From NCBI RefSeq assembly GCF_031458175.1, contig NZ_JAVDXX010000001.1, forward strand, positions 310,001-374,000: a stretch of 64,000 bases of DNA, written 5' to 3'. The position numbers and the translations under genes were made by a program. Numbering within the stretch: the stretch's first letter is position 1; each line of letters opens with the position of its first letter. The notes beneath the pieces were generated by a model. The model ran no database searches. It saw nothing but the letters and a program-made list of their open reading frames with translations, and was not told the DNA's origin. The stretch is from Pseudoglutamicibacter albus (GTDB lineage: Bacteria; Actinomycetota; Actinomycetes; Actinomycetales; Micrococcaceae). Positions 1 through 8,599 of the stretch are shown here, in pieces.

Positions 1-174
1 GCCGAACTGCGTGATGACCTTACCCACGGCTTCGTTGTCGCTTGCCCCAGAATTACGAAGTTCTGTGTACCGGTCTTCGCACATCTGTAGCAGTTCGGAT
101 CGGGCCCGCCTGACCTCACGGGAATCAGGCAGTGCATTGAACATGTTTTCGATGTAGCTCTGGATTGCGTTCAT
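1..174 (-). CDS. HAAS/DUF1700-like signalling protein, N-terminal part (cut by window edge)
   Basis: Partial gene: 58 codons are visible before the window ends. The start begins MNAIQSYIENMFNALPD and continues with a charged helical stretch (RRARSELLQMCEDRY), then a segment ending GKVITQFG. This helical pattern matches the HAAS / DUF1700 / permease-prefix domains normally encoded directly downstream of PadR regulators, often fused to membrane segments. The ATG overlaps the TGA of the PadR gene as ATGA, so the two are translationally coupled. In this family the product usually partners the PadR repressor in sensing membrane or envelope state. That role is inferred from context, and the C-terminus and any membrane helices lie outside the window. 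Confidence 0.7.
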   Translation of the reverse strand, partial: MNAIQSYIENMFNALPDSREVRRARSELLQMCEDRYTELRNSGASDNEAVGKVITQFG

Positions 175-506
175 GATAGCTCCTCATTCCTGATGAAAAG
201 ACTGACCATCTCGACGGTGGCAAGCCACTCTTGGCACCGTGCCAGGTAAAAGCTGCGGCCATCGTCGGTGATTCGGTAGTAGGTGCGGGGGCGGCCGGTC
301 TCCGAAGCCCCTTTGAAGGATTCGAGAGAACCTGCGTTCTCTAGCCTGCGCATGGCCGAATACAGCGTGGTCTCCTTGATGCTGTAGCGCCCGGCTGCCC
401 GGTTTTCGATGTGCTTGGATATCGCGTATCCGTATGAAGGTTCATCCCAGACGCATTCGAGAACAAGAATGTCGATCACGCCGCGGATGACATCTCCGCT
501 GATCAT
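171..506 (-). CDS. PadR family transcriptional regulator
   Basis: 111 aa, the normal size for the short PadR subfamily. A winged helix runs from about residue 8 to 85 (ILVLECVWDEPSYGYAI at the start, RRLENAGSLESF in the recognition region, GRPRTYYRITDDG in the wing). A short C-terminal dimer helix follows. The ATG is preceded by GGAG at a good distance. The gene overlaps the downstream HAAS-like gene by four bases, the usual PadR-HAAS operon. A perfect 7-5-7 inverted repeat sits on its own promoter (559-577), so autorepression is likely. The ligand is unknown. Confidence 0.9.
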   Translation of the reverse strand: MISGDVIRGVIDILVLECVWDEPSYGYAISKHIENRAAGRYSIKETTLYSAMRRLENAGSLESFKGASETGRPRTYYRITDDGRSFYLARCQEWLATVEMVSLFIRNEELS

Positions 507-558
507 GTCATCTCCGTTCCTCGTGTCTGATGTCTCACATCTGATCCTACACGTGACG

Positions 559-577
559 TACTATGTCTGCCATAGTA
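559..577 (-). promoter_or_regulatory. Probable PadR operator overlapping the padR promoter
   Basis: Perfect inverted repeat TACTATG-N5-CATAGTA. Read on the minus strand, it overlaps a plausible promoter: -35 TTTACC (583-588), 17-bp spacer, -10 CATAGT (560-565). It lies about 55 bp upstream of the padR start. Autorepression is inferred from position and symmetry. Confidence 0.6.
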
Positions 578-593
578 TGAGGGGTAAATTTTA

Positions 594-626
594 GGGCGGA
601 CCAAGGAAAAGTCTCCTGATCCGCCC
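594..626 (-). terminator. Hairpin terminator after the DUF4031-HD gene
   Basis: On the minus strand, GGGCGGA pairs with TCCGCCC, with an inner AGGA/TCCT pairing, and is followed by TAAAATTT. It lies 20 bases beyond the stop of the gene at 647. It is one of the few hairpins here with an A/T-rich tail. Confidence 0.6.
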
Positions 627-646
627 TCGTTGCGGTAGCGGTCTAG

Positions 647-1585
647 CTAATGATGGATGTTCAAGCGGGCCAGCTCTCCAGCGATATTAGACCTTGCTTT
701 AGCTTCCCAGTTCTGTACCGCGAAATCCGTGATGTAGAGCTGCGGTGTTGCCAGCATTCCCTTCAAAATACGGGTTCGTCCCGCAACGAAATCCTCGTCA
801 GGAACGTGCGCGTATTCGTTGCGGACATCCAAAACATAGCGCTGATAACCGGCGTGGGGGCGCGCCAGAACAGACAAATCCGCATCCAGCAACACGCTCA
901 CTCCTGCATCAACCTCGCCCCGCCCCTGAACTGCCTCCCGAGCGTAAGCGGCGTGATCAGCGGTTGCCAGGATCGCGCGATAAACACGGTGCACAACATC
1001 ATGCTCCACGACACCCTGGAGCTGTTGAGCCGCTAATTCGGCTGATGCGTGTTCGTCCTCGCCAGGTTTGCCCTCGTAGACCGCGTCATGCCACCACGCG
1101 GCCAAACGCGCGGTACGCACGGCGGTTCGGCCACCGTGCATATCATCCATACCGGAAGATGTTGCGATCGTGTTGATGCTGGCGAGCACCTGATTCAAAT
1201 GCCGCAGGTCGTGATAGCGGCGGTGCGGTTCCTTCCACCGCTCAAGCAACCCACGGCACAACCCTGCCTGCCCCGGCAAGAGGCGCTCGAATTCGCTCGC
1301 CAGGCGGGTTTCAATACGCTCGATGCGATCACGTGCTGGAACGCGCAAGCCTGAGTCCCGCAACCTCCTAGTCAGCTCAGCAGCTGAGACTGGGACCGCG
1401 CCCAGTGCGATGAGGGATTCATAGACTCGCAGTGGGACGTCGTAATGGTCATGGTCGAAAGCCTGCTGAGGAAGACCCGCGCGCTGCGCAAACGCGTGAA
1501 GCTCCTCCAAAGACGTATCTGACACCACATGTGAAAAGTGGGTTCCGTGGGCCGGCCACACGGGAGGATCAATCAGAATCGTCAT
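647..1585 (-). CDS. DUF4031 domain fused to HD-type phosphohydrolase domain
   Basis: 312 aa. Residues 1-85 match DUF4031, with the hallmark opening MTILIDPPVWPAHGT and FSHVVSDTS. From about residue 115 to 300 there is an HD-superfamily-like helical domain with the ordered His/Asp ligands HDLRH (125-129), WWHD (164-167), ATADH (207-211) and DADLS (234-238). HD proteins of this shape are usually metal-dependent phosphohydrolases. The substrate is unknown, and DUF4031 has no assigned function. The gene stands alone, with its own terminator downstream and a 75-base gap to the WXG100 gene upstream. The fusion of the two domains is the notable feature. Confidence 0.8.
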   Translation of the reverse strand: MTILIDPPVWPAHGTHFSHVVSDTSLEELHAFAQRAGLPQQAFDHDHYDVPLRVYESLIALGAVPVSAAELTRRLRDSGLRVPARDRIERIETRLASEFERLLPGQAGLCRGLLERWKEPHRRYHDLRHLNQVLASINTIATSSGMDDMHGGRTAVRTARLAAWWHDAVYEGKPGEDEHASAELAAQQLQGVVEHDVVHRVYRAILATADHAAYAREAVQGRGEVDAGVSVLLDADLSVLARPHAGYQRYVLDVRNEYAHVPDEDFVAGRTRILKGMLATPQLYITDFAVQNWEAKARSNIAGELARLNIHH

Positions 1586-1660
1586 GCACCCCAGCCTAGA
1601 GGGCGCCGCCCGAGGTTGGCGGCACCACCGCGGCCGGGATACCTTCAGCGTGATGCAAGG

Positions 1661-1951
1661 CTACTGAGCGAACAGGCTCATGTTCGCCTGCTCAACCTGG
1701 TCATACTGTTCAGAGGCACGCGTGAGAGCAGCGGAAATCTGAGACAGTGACTCTTCAACGCGGGCCTGGGTGGCCCGCCACTGCGCAACGATGTTTTGAA
1801 AGTTAGCGGACGCCGAACCGCTCCACGTGCCCTGCAGTTCAGTGAGCGAAGCACGCATGCTATCGACCTCAGCACGTACACGTTCCGCGGTAGCCAAAAC
1901 AGCTGCCGACTTCTGCCGCATGAGTCCAGTATCGGTTGCGAACATTGCCAT
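1661..1951 (-). CDS. WXG100 (ESAT-6-like) family protein
   Basis: 96 aa, the standard WXG100 length. It is all helical with the W-x-G turn at W43-S-G45 (LQGTWSGSASANFQ) between two helices. I chose ATG at 1951 because GGAGG lies just upstream and the protein then has family length. A longer reading frame upstream has no support. Such proteins are normally secreted as dimers by type VII (ESX/Yuk) systems. No EccC ATPase, partner or toxin lies nearby, so any secretion system must be elsewhere or absent. The C-terminus ends QANMSLFAQ, without an evident YxxxD/E signal, although EQYDQVEQ comes close. Confidence 0.85.
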   Translation of the reverse strand: MAMFATDTGLMRQKSAAVLATAERVRAEVDSMRASLTELQGTWSGSASANFQNIVAQWRATQARVEESLSQISAALTRASEQYDQVEQANMSLFAQ

Positions 1952-2146
1952 GGTGAAAACCTCCACAAATTGGAATGGTGTTGATTCAGGTCCGTTCTTG
2001 GCCCTGGTCACCACGTTATGAAAACACCGACTCGACTCGGTCGCATCACCAAAAGATGTGGACAAGTACGGGAGTCTGAGCCCCTGTGAATAACGGGACG
2101 GCGCAGTTGGCGCTTCTGCAACCCTCACACTACTGTTGCGAAGCTT

Positions 2147-3772
2147 CTAACTCTCTGGGGGAGGTGGCGGCATCAAGCGACCAGAAACCCCAGGCACGGC
2201 GTCGTTGCCGCTGTCATCCGGTCGGTCGCTGTCACCCAGGTTGCCGGTGTCACCCAGGTTGCCGCTGTCGTCGTCAGTGTCGTCATCGCTGTCGTCGTAG
2301 CTGTCTTCCATCTCTGAAAGCTCAATCCTCGGCAAGCGCAACTCGAGTGTGGCCCCACCACCGGGGGTATCAGTGATCACGACGCTGCCGTCGTGCTGTT
2401 TAGCGATCGCCGCAACAATCGCCAGGCCCAGACCGGTGCCTCCGGTCTCACGGTCACGTGACTCATCACCGCGATAGAACCGCTCAAAAATACGGTGCGC
2501 ATCCTCCGGCTTAATACCTGGGCCATGATCCACGATCGCAAGAACCACGACGTCATGCCCCTCAACCACCGAACGGGAACCCACTGCAACCTCAATCGGG
2601 GAGCCCTCCGGCGTATACCGCATCGCGTTCGTCATGAGGTTCACCAAAACCTGACGCAGCTTCGCCTCATCTCCGCGCGTCGGCGCAGAAACAGGAGGCT
2701 CGCCATCGATCCCTACCAAACTGATGGTCCGATCAGGTGCGCTCACGCGGGCATCAGCCACCGCATCGTGCGCAAGAATCAGCAAATCTACTTCCTGCGA
2801 TTCCAGCGGGCGTTCTTCATCCAGGCGAGCCAGCGTCAACAAGTCCTCAACCAACTGAGTCATCCGCTTAGCTTCAGACTCGACCCGGCCCATCGCCTGA
2901 TCCAACGGCTCACCAACAGGGATGCCGCCGTGACGATACAGTTCCGAATAGCCGCGGATCGTCACCAACGGCGTTCGTAACTCGTGCGAGGCGTCCTGGA
3001 TGAAGCGCCGCATCTTCTCCTCGGAAACCTGCTGTGCCTTGAACGCGGACTCAATCCGGGACAACATGACGTTCAAAGACTCCGAAAGGCTACCGACTTC
3101 GGTCTCCAGCGGGTACTTGGGCACACGCAATGACAAGTCACCGCCAGCGATCTTCGCGGCGGTCCGCTCAACATCGGACAACGGCTTGAAGGCCCGCGTT
3201 GTGATGACGTAGCCCACCAGCGACATCACCATGGTCGCGAGCGTGCCAGCAACCAAGATAGAGGCCGTCGCCTGCTCAACCGTGCGCACCGTATCCCGTA
3301 ACGGCCACGCAATCACCATGGTGCCTGGACGGTCCGAACGCATCACGGCTTTGACACGCCAACCACGCGAGGTCGGGTCGGTGCCAGCCACCGTGAAAGG
3401 GCGCCGGTCATGCTCATATACAACTTCAGCGGTGACCGAGGGGAGCGCTGGCTGATCCACCGTCCCGACACCCTTCGTCAGAACAGCCTCGCCGTTCTCG
3501 TCATACAGCTGACCAAAGAACGTCAACGCGTTCGGTGAAGTACCCGTCACCCGGTCCGAACCTGTACGTAACGCAACCTCGAGGCCCGTCTGCAGCTCAC
3601 CTATGTTGGTTGCTAAGTCACGGTCCACCCGCTCCATCAACGCCGCTTGGGTTGTCTGCGCGGTGCCCCACGCCGTCACAGCGATGCCGGCCATCATGAG
3701 GCCAGCCATCATCGCAACGAGCTTAGACCGAAGCGAAATGCGGCGAAGAGTACGGCGAAACCAGTCCAGCAA
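2147..3772 (-). CDS. Sensor histidine kinase with acidic C-terminal tail
   Basis: 541 aa. Two membrane helices (about 18-38 and 170-191) flank an extracytoplasmic sensor region of about 130 residues. HAMP follows (about 192-245), then a HisKA domain with phosphoacceptor His263 in SHELRTPL. The HATPase domain carries an N-box (LVNLMTNAMRYTPEG), a G1 box (DHGPGIKPED) and a G2 box (TGGTGLGLAIV). Residues 487-541 form an unusual Asp/Ser/Gly-rich tail ending in five prolines, outside the kinase fold. The start is TTG, 11 bases after the response-regulator stop, so the two genes form an operon. The closest types are actinobacterial PhoR/TrcS/TcrY-like kinases. The signal is unknown. Confidence 0.9.
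   Translation of the reverse strand: MLDWFRRTLRRISLRSKLVAMMAGLMMAGIAVTAWGTAQTTQAALMERVDRDLATNIGELQTGLEVALRTGSDRVTGTSPNALTFFGQLYDENGEAVLTKGVGTVDQPALPSVTAEVVYEHDRRPFTVAGTDPTSRGWRVKAVMRSDRPGTMVIAWPLRDTVRTVEQATASILVAGTLATMVMSLVGYVITTRAFKPLSDVERTAAKIAGGDLSLRVPKYPLETEVGSLSESLNVMLSRIESAFKAQQVSEEKMRRFIQDASHELRTPLVTIRGYSELYRHGGIPVGEPLDQAMGRVESEAKRMTQLVEDLLTLARLDEERPLESQEVDLLILAHDAVADARVSAPDRTISLVGIDGEPPVSAPTRGDEAKLRQVLVNLMTNAMRYTPEGSPIEVAVGSRSVVEGHDVVVLAIVDHGPGIKPEDAHRIFERFYRGDESRDRETGGTGLGLAIVAAIAKQHDGSVVITDTPGGGATLELRLPRIELSEMEDSYDDSDDDTDDDSGNLGDTGNLGDSDRPDDSGNDAVPGVSGRLMPPPPPES
2226..2283. repeat. In-frame 18-bp tandem repeat in the histidine-kinase tail
   Basis: Two perfect copies of an 18-bp unit (plus strand GGTGTCACCCAGGTTGCC and an offset copy) encode GNLGD-T-GNLGD-S in the acidic tail. 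They are followed by a degenerate GTC/GTCGTC-rich tract encoding Asp/Ser runs. Reading frame is preserved. The tail probably grew by repeat expansion. Confidence 0.7.
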
Positions 3773-3783
3773 AGAGACAGAAC

Positions 3784-4491
3784 CTATCGCTTTTCAGGGG
3801 TGCGCAACAAATAGCCGACACCCCGCTTGGTGTGAATCAGTGGCTCCCAATCATGCGGAGCATCCACCTTGCGGCGTAGATATGAAATATAGGATTCGAC
3901 GATCGATGCGTCACCGTTGAAGTCGTACTCCCATACGTGATCCAGAATCTGGGCTTTCGAAAGCACACGGTTCGGGTTCATCATGAGATAACGCAACAGC
4001 TTGAACTCGGTAGGGGAGAGGTCAATGGTCTCGCCACGGCGGCGAACCTCGTGCGCGTCATCATCAAGCTCAAGATCAGCCACCCTTAGGATCTCGTTCT
4101 CCATCTCAGGCTGGGTACGGCGCAACACGGCACGGATGCGGGCAACTACCTCATCCAGCGAGAACGGTTTGGTCACATAGTCGTCACCACCGACCGTGAG
4201 CCCCGTGACTTTATCGCTCGTGTCATCACGCGCCGTCAAAAACACGACAGGGAAGTGCCGGCCTGTTTCACGTAGGCGACGCGTCACCTCGAAGCCATCA
4301 AGGTCAGGCAACATGACGTCCATGACCGCAAGGTCAGGTTCCTCGCGCTCTACCGCGGCGAGAGCCTCCTGGCCGGTGCCCGCCGCAACCACGTCAAAAC
4401 CAGCGAAACGCAATGAGGTAGCAAGGAGCTCACGAATGTTTGGCTCGTCATCAACAACGAGCAACTTAGCTTCAGATGCGTTGGGTTTCAT
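3784..4491 (-). CDS. OmpR/PhoP-family response regulator
   Basis: 235 aa. The receiver domain (10-125) has acidic pocket DD (14-15), phosphoacceptor Asp58 in AVMDVMLPD, Thr86 and Lys108 (YVTKPFS). The winged-helix effector domain (about 140-232) carries LSPTEFKLLRYLMMNPNRVL and ends with the wing motif RRGVGYLL. The GLTVGGDDYVTKPF stretch is typical of the actinobacterial PhoP/TcrX/TrcR group. It is first in an operon with the kinase at 2147-3772. Targets cannot be read from this sequence. Confidence 0.93.
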   Translation of the reverse strand: MKPNASEAKLLVVDDEPNIRELLATSLRFAGFDVVAAGTGQEALAAVEREEPDLAVMDVMLPDLDGFEVTRRLRETGRHFPVVFLTARDDTSDKVTGLTVGGDDYVTKPFSLDEVVARIRAVLRRTQPEMENEILRVADLELDDDAHEVRRRGETIDLSPTEFKLLRYLMMNPNRVLSKAQILDHVWEYDFNGDASIVESYISYLRRKVDAPHDWEPLIHTKRGVGYLLRTPEKR

Positions 4492-4608
4492 GGGCTTATT
4501 ATGGCGCCGGAAGCTGGATGTTTGCTGAACGGTAGCAGGACGCCAGCCAGATGCTTGCTGGATGAAGAAGTGACCGCGTTAGGAATGCTGCAAGGAGTGA
4601 AGCGCGGC

Positions 4609-4632
4609 CGATGCTAGGGCGCTAGCGCATCG
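4609..4632 (-). terminator. Possible hairpin terminator after the small membrane gene at 4633
   Basis: Read on the minus strand, CGATG-(CG)-CTAG-CGCC-CTAG-CATCG forms a stem of about nine pairs with a small bulge. It starts immediately after the stop codon. No T-tract follows. Confidence 0.4.
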
Positions 4633-5004
4633 TTATTCTTCAGGATGTGAGTGCGCAACGCGGCGGTTCGCGCGGGAGCGTTCAACGGCACCCCACACAA
4701 TCAGGATCATGACGCCAGCGAAAGCGGTAGGCAGGCCCCATAAACCAACCGCAGTGAAGTAACGGCCAAAGCCAAGACCTAAGAAGTAGTCGACCAAGAT
4801 GCCGAGCAGAGCGAACAAGCTGACCACGCCGGCGATCGCCGTCATAACTAGGACGGCCGTCCACACTGGGCGGCTCGCTGTCTTCACATCGGCGGCTTGT
4901 TCGGGGGAATCCAGCGGTGCCTGAGCGTCCTCGGTGAATACTTCACCTGCGCCCTCGGCGGGGCTTGCGTGGCTAGAGTCTTGGCCAAAATTCTGCTGCG
5001 TCAT
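4633..5004 (-). CDS. Small membrane protein, function unknown
   Basis: 123 aa from ATG at 5004. The N-terminus (1-45) is hydrophilic and Gln/Ala/Glu-rich. Two membrane helices follow (about 48-72, TAVLVMTAIAGVVSLFALLG; about 86-105, VGLWGLPTAFAGVMILIV). The tail is basic, ERSRANRRVAHSH. Upstream, TACCAT lies seven bases before the ATG with no Shine-Dalgarno, fitting a leaderless transcript. A much longer reading frame extends through the divergent DUF3027 gene and is not credible. I do not recognise a named family. Confidence 0.75.
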   Translation of the reverse strand: MTQQNFGQDSSHASPAEGAGEVFTEDAQAPLDSPEQAADVKTASRPVWTAVLVMTAIAGVVSLFALLGILVDYFLGLGFGRYFTAVGLWGLPTAFAGVMILIVWGAVERSRANRRVAHSHPEE

Positions 5005-5103
5005 CAGTGCAATGGTAGCGCTAAACAATGTCGTAGGCTTAAAAGTCAAGAACGTTGTGAACACGCGGCCATCCGGGATCCCGTGTGACGCTAAGGAGGA
5101 AAC

Positions 5104-5739
5104 GTGGCCCGTAAACCGAAACTCGATTCGGTGCTGGCGGAAGCCAAAACGCAGGCCCGCGACGCGTTGCTTGAACACGAGCCTGAAACGGTTGTGGGCG
5201 AACACCTGGAGGCGGTCGCGGAAGATTCCCGCGTGGTGACCCACTATTTTGAATGCATCCAGGACGGCTATGTGGGTTGGCGTTGGTACGTGACGTTGAC
5301 CCGCCCACCCCGCGGGAAGACCCCCACCGTCAATGAGTCTGGCTTGGTTCCTGGCGACGGGGCTCTTTTGGCGCCGGATTGGGTTCCGTGGGAAGAACGG
5401 ATGCGCGCGTATAAAGAGGAGCAAGCCGCTAAGAGGGAAGCCGAAGAGGCTGAAGAGCAAACGCGACACGGGGCTGAGGCCGATGAAGGCGCCAGCGAAA
5501 CTGGAGACGACGCGGATGATGCTCCACGCCGCGCACACAGTGATGTGGCCGATGCGGAAGTTGAGGCAGAAGAAGACTCAGCTGCTGAAGACGCGACCGG
5601 CGATGCGGACGTTGAAGAAGACCTTACGGGCAAGGCAGCCGGTGGTGCTCCAGGGAACCGTGCGGCTCGTCGCGAAGCGTTGCAGCGTCGTCGCCGGCGC
5701 CGTCGCCGCCGTGGCCACCGGAGCAACAAGAAAAGCTAG
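5104..5739 (+). CDS. DUF3027 domain protein with acidic linker and poly-Arg tail
   Basis: 211 aa, GTG start preceded by AAGGAGG. Residues 1-105 form the DUF3027 domain, recognised by VVTHYFECIQDGYVGWRWYV and the following WYVTLTRPPRGKTPTVNE and LAPDWVPWEER. Residues 110-185 are very acidic (Glu/Asp/Ala). The C-terminus is strongly basic, with a run of nine arginines followed by GHRSNKKS. That charge layout suggests nucleic-acid or ribosome contact, which is inference only. The family is confined to Actinobacteria and has no assigned function. The gene is monocistronic, converges on serC, and ends in a 22-bp hairpin. Confidence 0.88.
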   Translation: MARKPKLDSVLAEAKTQARDALLEHEPETVVGEHLEAVAEDSRVVTHYFECIQDGYVGWRWYVTLTRPPRGKTPTVNESGLVPGDGALLAPDWVPWEERMRAYKEEQAAKREAEEAEEQTRHGAEADEGASETGDDADDAPRRAHSDVADAEVEAEEDSAAEDATGDADVEEDLTGKAAGGAPGNRAARREALQRRRRRRRRRGHRSNKKS

Positions 5740-5799
5740 GCACCAGGTTTTCGGTACCCGTGAACGGTAACGCGGGACACTGAACCAATAGCTGCAGTG

Positions 5800-5846
5800 T
5801 TAAACGTTGTTGGGGCGAGGAAGATCCTCGCCCCAACAACGTTTAA
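5800..5846. terminator. Perfect 22-bp bidirectional terminator between DUF3027 and serC
   Basis: TTAAACGTTGTTGGGGCGAGGA pairs perfectly with its reverse complement across an AGA loop. The ends read TTAAACG...CGTTTAA, a motif seen at several other gene ends in this window. It serves both convergent genes. Confidence 0.85.
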
Positions 5847-5872
5847 ATCCTAAAAAGGTTAGCTACCTCGGG

Positions 5873-6988
<1,116 letters not shown>

Positions 6989-7086
6989 TCATACTCCTAG
7001 CTCGGGAACGTCAGTTTCGATTGGCAGCCGAAACCGTGTTCCTTCAGTCTCTCGCATCCCAGCTGGATTCCCCGGGTTCTGGTCAG

Positions 7087-7120
7087 CTTTATGACTCAGG
7101 CCGCTTCATGTCTCAGGCAG
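7087..7120. repeat. 17-bp degenerate tandem duplication at a gene 3' end
   Basis: CTTTATGACTCAGGCCG is followed directly by CTTCATGTCTCAGGCAG. The second copy contains the stop codon and last codons of the gene at 7113, so the 3' end has been copied downstream. Confidence 0.6.
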
Positions 7121-7475
7121 GTTGATCAGCGCCCGATGCGGTGTCCGGCTTGGTGACTTTATGTACAACAGCTAAAAGACCCCATAGCCCAGCGCTGAGG
7201 ATTCCCAGGGTTGCAGTGGCCCAGTGAGGGACAGTCTCAGCGGCTGTGAGGACAAAACCAACCGCCAGCACCGAAAACACGGACGCGGCAACACCCACGG
7301 CAAAACCTCGTGTGGGGGAGTTGCGGGCAACCTCCGCTATGGCGAAGACTCCCGCCAACACTGCGCCGGCGGCGGCCGCCACGGCCACTAAAGGCAAGCC
7401 GTTCGCTCCAGTGAAAATGGAACCGAAAGCACAGCAGGCAGCGATGAAGATTTTCAGTCCGGTCGAATATTCCAT
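7113..7475 (-). CDS. Small hydrophobic membrane protein, function unknown
   Basis: 120 aa from ATG at 7475, which lies directly after GGAGGTGGAGAAAGAG. A GTG 18 bases upstream is possible but would place that ribosome site inside the gene. There are four predicted membrane helices (about residues 5-25, 27-48, 58-79, 84-105), mostly Ala/Val/Gly, and a short polar tail with THKVTKPD-like character. No named family is recognised. Its 3' end is duplicated in the downstream gap. Confidence 0.7.
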   Translation of the reverse strand: MEYSTGLKIFIAACCAFGSIFTGANGLPLVAVAAAAGAVLAGVFAIAEVARNSPTRGFAVGVAASVFSVLAVGFVLTAAETVPHWATATLGILSAGLWGLLAVVHKVTKPDTASGADQPA

Positions 7476-7636
7476 CTCTTTCTCCACCTCCACACTGGGT
7501 TTAGTTCATTTAACGACATCGGAAACGAAAACGAAAGCACTGCTGGGAAGCGGAAACGGACTAGGGTTTAATACATGAGAGCCCCGCGGGGCCTGGTGGC
7601 GGGTTGGAGACGCTCACCATTGCCTGTGAGGTAACG

Positions 7637-7670
7637 CCACCACATGCGTGTGGGCAAACGCGTGTGGTGG
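7637..7670 (+). promoter_or_regulatory. 13-bp hairpin in the leader of dtxR
   Basis: CCACCACATGCGT and ACGCGTGTGGTGG pair with one G-U across an 8-base loop. The hairpin ends 11 bases before the AAGGAG of dtxR. It may be a leader attenuator, a protein-binding hairpin or an upstream terminator. Confidence 0.45.
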
Positions 7671-7698
7671 GCTAATGCATAAGGAGCAGTTGCACGGC

Positions 7699-8373
7699 AT
7701 GTCTGAACTCATCGATACAACAGAGATGTATCTGCGCACGGTTTTGGAACTTCAAGAAGAAGGCATCCCACCCATGCGTGCGCGCATCGCTGAACGTTTA
7801 GGCCACTCCGGCCCAACTGTGTCCCAAACCGTTGCCCGCATGGAACGCGACGGCCTCCTACTGCTGGACGAGCACCGGCATCTCACCTTCACCCCACTGG
7901 GCCGCGAACGCGCGATCTCCGTGATGCGTAAACACCGGCTCGCCGAACGGCTGTTAGCTGACGTGATCGGCCTTGACTGGGAATTCGTGCATGAAGAAGC
8001 GTGCCGTTGGGAGCACGTCATGAGTGACCGTGTGGAAGAACGCATCGCAGAAATCCTCGATGACCCATCCGTTTCCCCATACGGAATCCGCATCCCAGAA
8101 GCAACAGATCAAGGCGAGTCGCACATCCCAGGGACCAACCTGGAGAAAGCCGTCGCAGACTCCGGCACATATAAAGGGGAGGTCCTGGCGCTCGCCGAAA
8201 CCCTCCAGGTTGACCCGGTCCTAATGGGGCAACTGCGTGACGGTGGCATCAAACCGCAGGCACGCATCAGCGCAGACACCAAAGAGGATTACATTGTGGT
8301 GCGCGTCGATGGCGTGGAAGGTGCTTTAGAGCTTCCACCGGAAGTTTCAGCACACATTTTCGTAGCACAGTAG
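7699..8373 (+). CDS. dtxR: DtxR/IdeR-type iron-dependent repressor
   Basis: 224 aa from ATG 7699 (MSELIDTTEMYLRTV). This start is fixed by residue numbering: metal ligands Met10, Cys102, Glu105 and His106 (primary site) and His79, Glu83 and His98 (ancillary site) fall exactly where they do in Corynebacterium DtxR. The N-terminal helix-turn-helix includes GHSGPTVSQTVARMERDGLL. The middle dimer and metal domain includes MRKHRLAERLLADVIG and CRWEHVMS. A C-terminal SH3-like domain spans about 150-224. With Fe(II) it should repress iron-uptake genes, and two DtxR-like boxes flank the heme oxygenase/HtaA promoters at 26350-26436. A short AAGGAG lies 12 bases upstream. Confidence 0.95.
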   Translation: MSELIDTTEMYLRTVLELQEEGIPPMRARIAERLGHSGPTVSQTVARMERDGLLLLDEHRHLTFTPLGRERAISVMRKHRLAERLLADVIGLDWEFVHEEACRWEHVMSDRVEERIAEILDDPSVSPYGIRIPEATDQGESHIPGTNLEKAVADSGTYKGEVLALAETLQVDPVLMGQLRDGGIKPQARISADTKEDYIVVRVDGVEGALELPPEVSAHIFVAQ

Positions 8374-8504
8374 CTTCACAGCTCGCTGCTATAACGGCCG
8401 GGTAACGTCACACTTAATACTTCGGGTGATACCGGTCTGCTGGTGGCGAAGCGCTTGCATAAGCGTGGTCTAAATCGGCGCAGGCTTCCCGCTTTGTTAT
8501 CAAA

Positions 8505-8533
8505 TTGTAACTTTTGTCGAAAATCGTTACGAT
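8505..8533 (+). promoter_or_regulatory. Promoter of the M23 peptidase gene
   Basis: -35 TTGTAA (8505-8510), 17-bp spacer, -10 TACGAT (8528-8533). GTAAC and GTTAC half-sites within it resemble the repeats bound by MtrA at wall-hydrolase promoters, but in inverted order. MtrA control is speculation. Confidence 0.55.
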
Positions 8534-8599
8534 GATGAGCCAGGGGGAAGTCCTAAATTTACCCCCGCAAACCTCCTCAAGGGAAAAGGTGAGTGCTGC

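Noticed and set aside
5005-5538. N-terminal extension of the small membrane gene at 4633
   Set aside because: It would run through the divergent DUF3027 gene; ATG 5004 has a leaderless-type promoter and gives a sensible protein.
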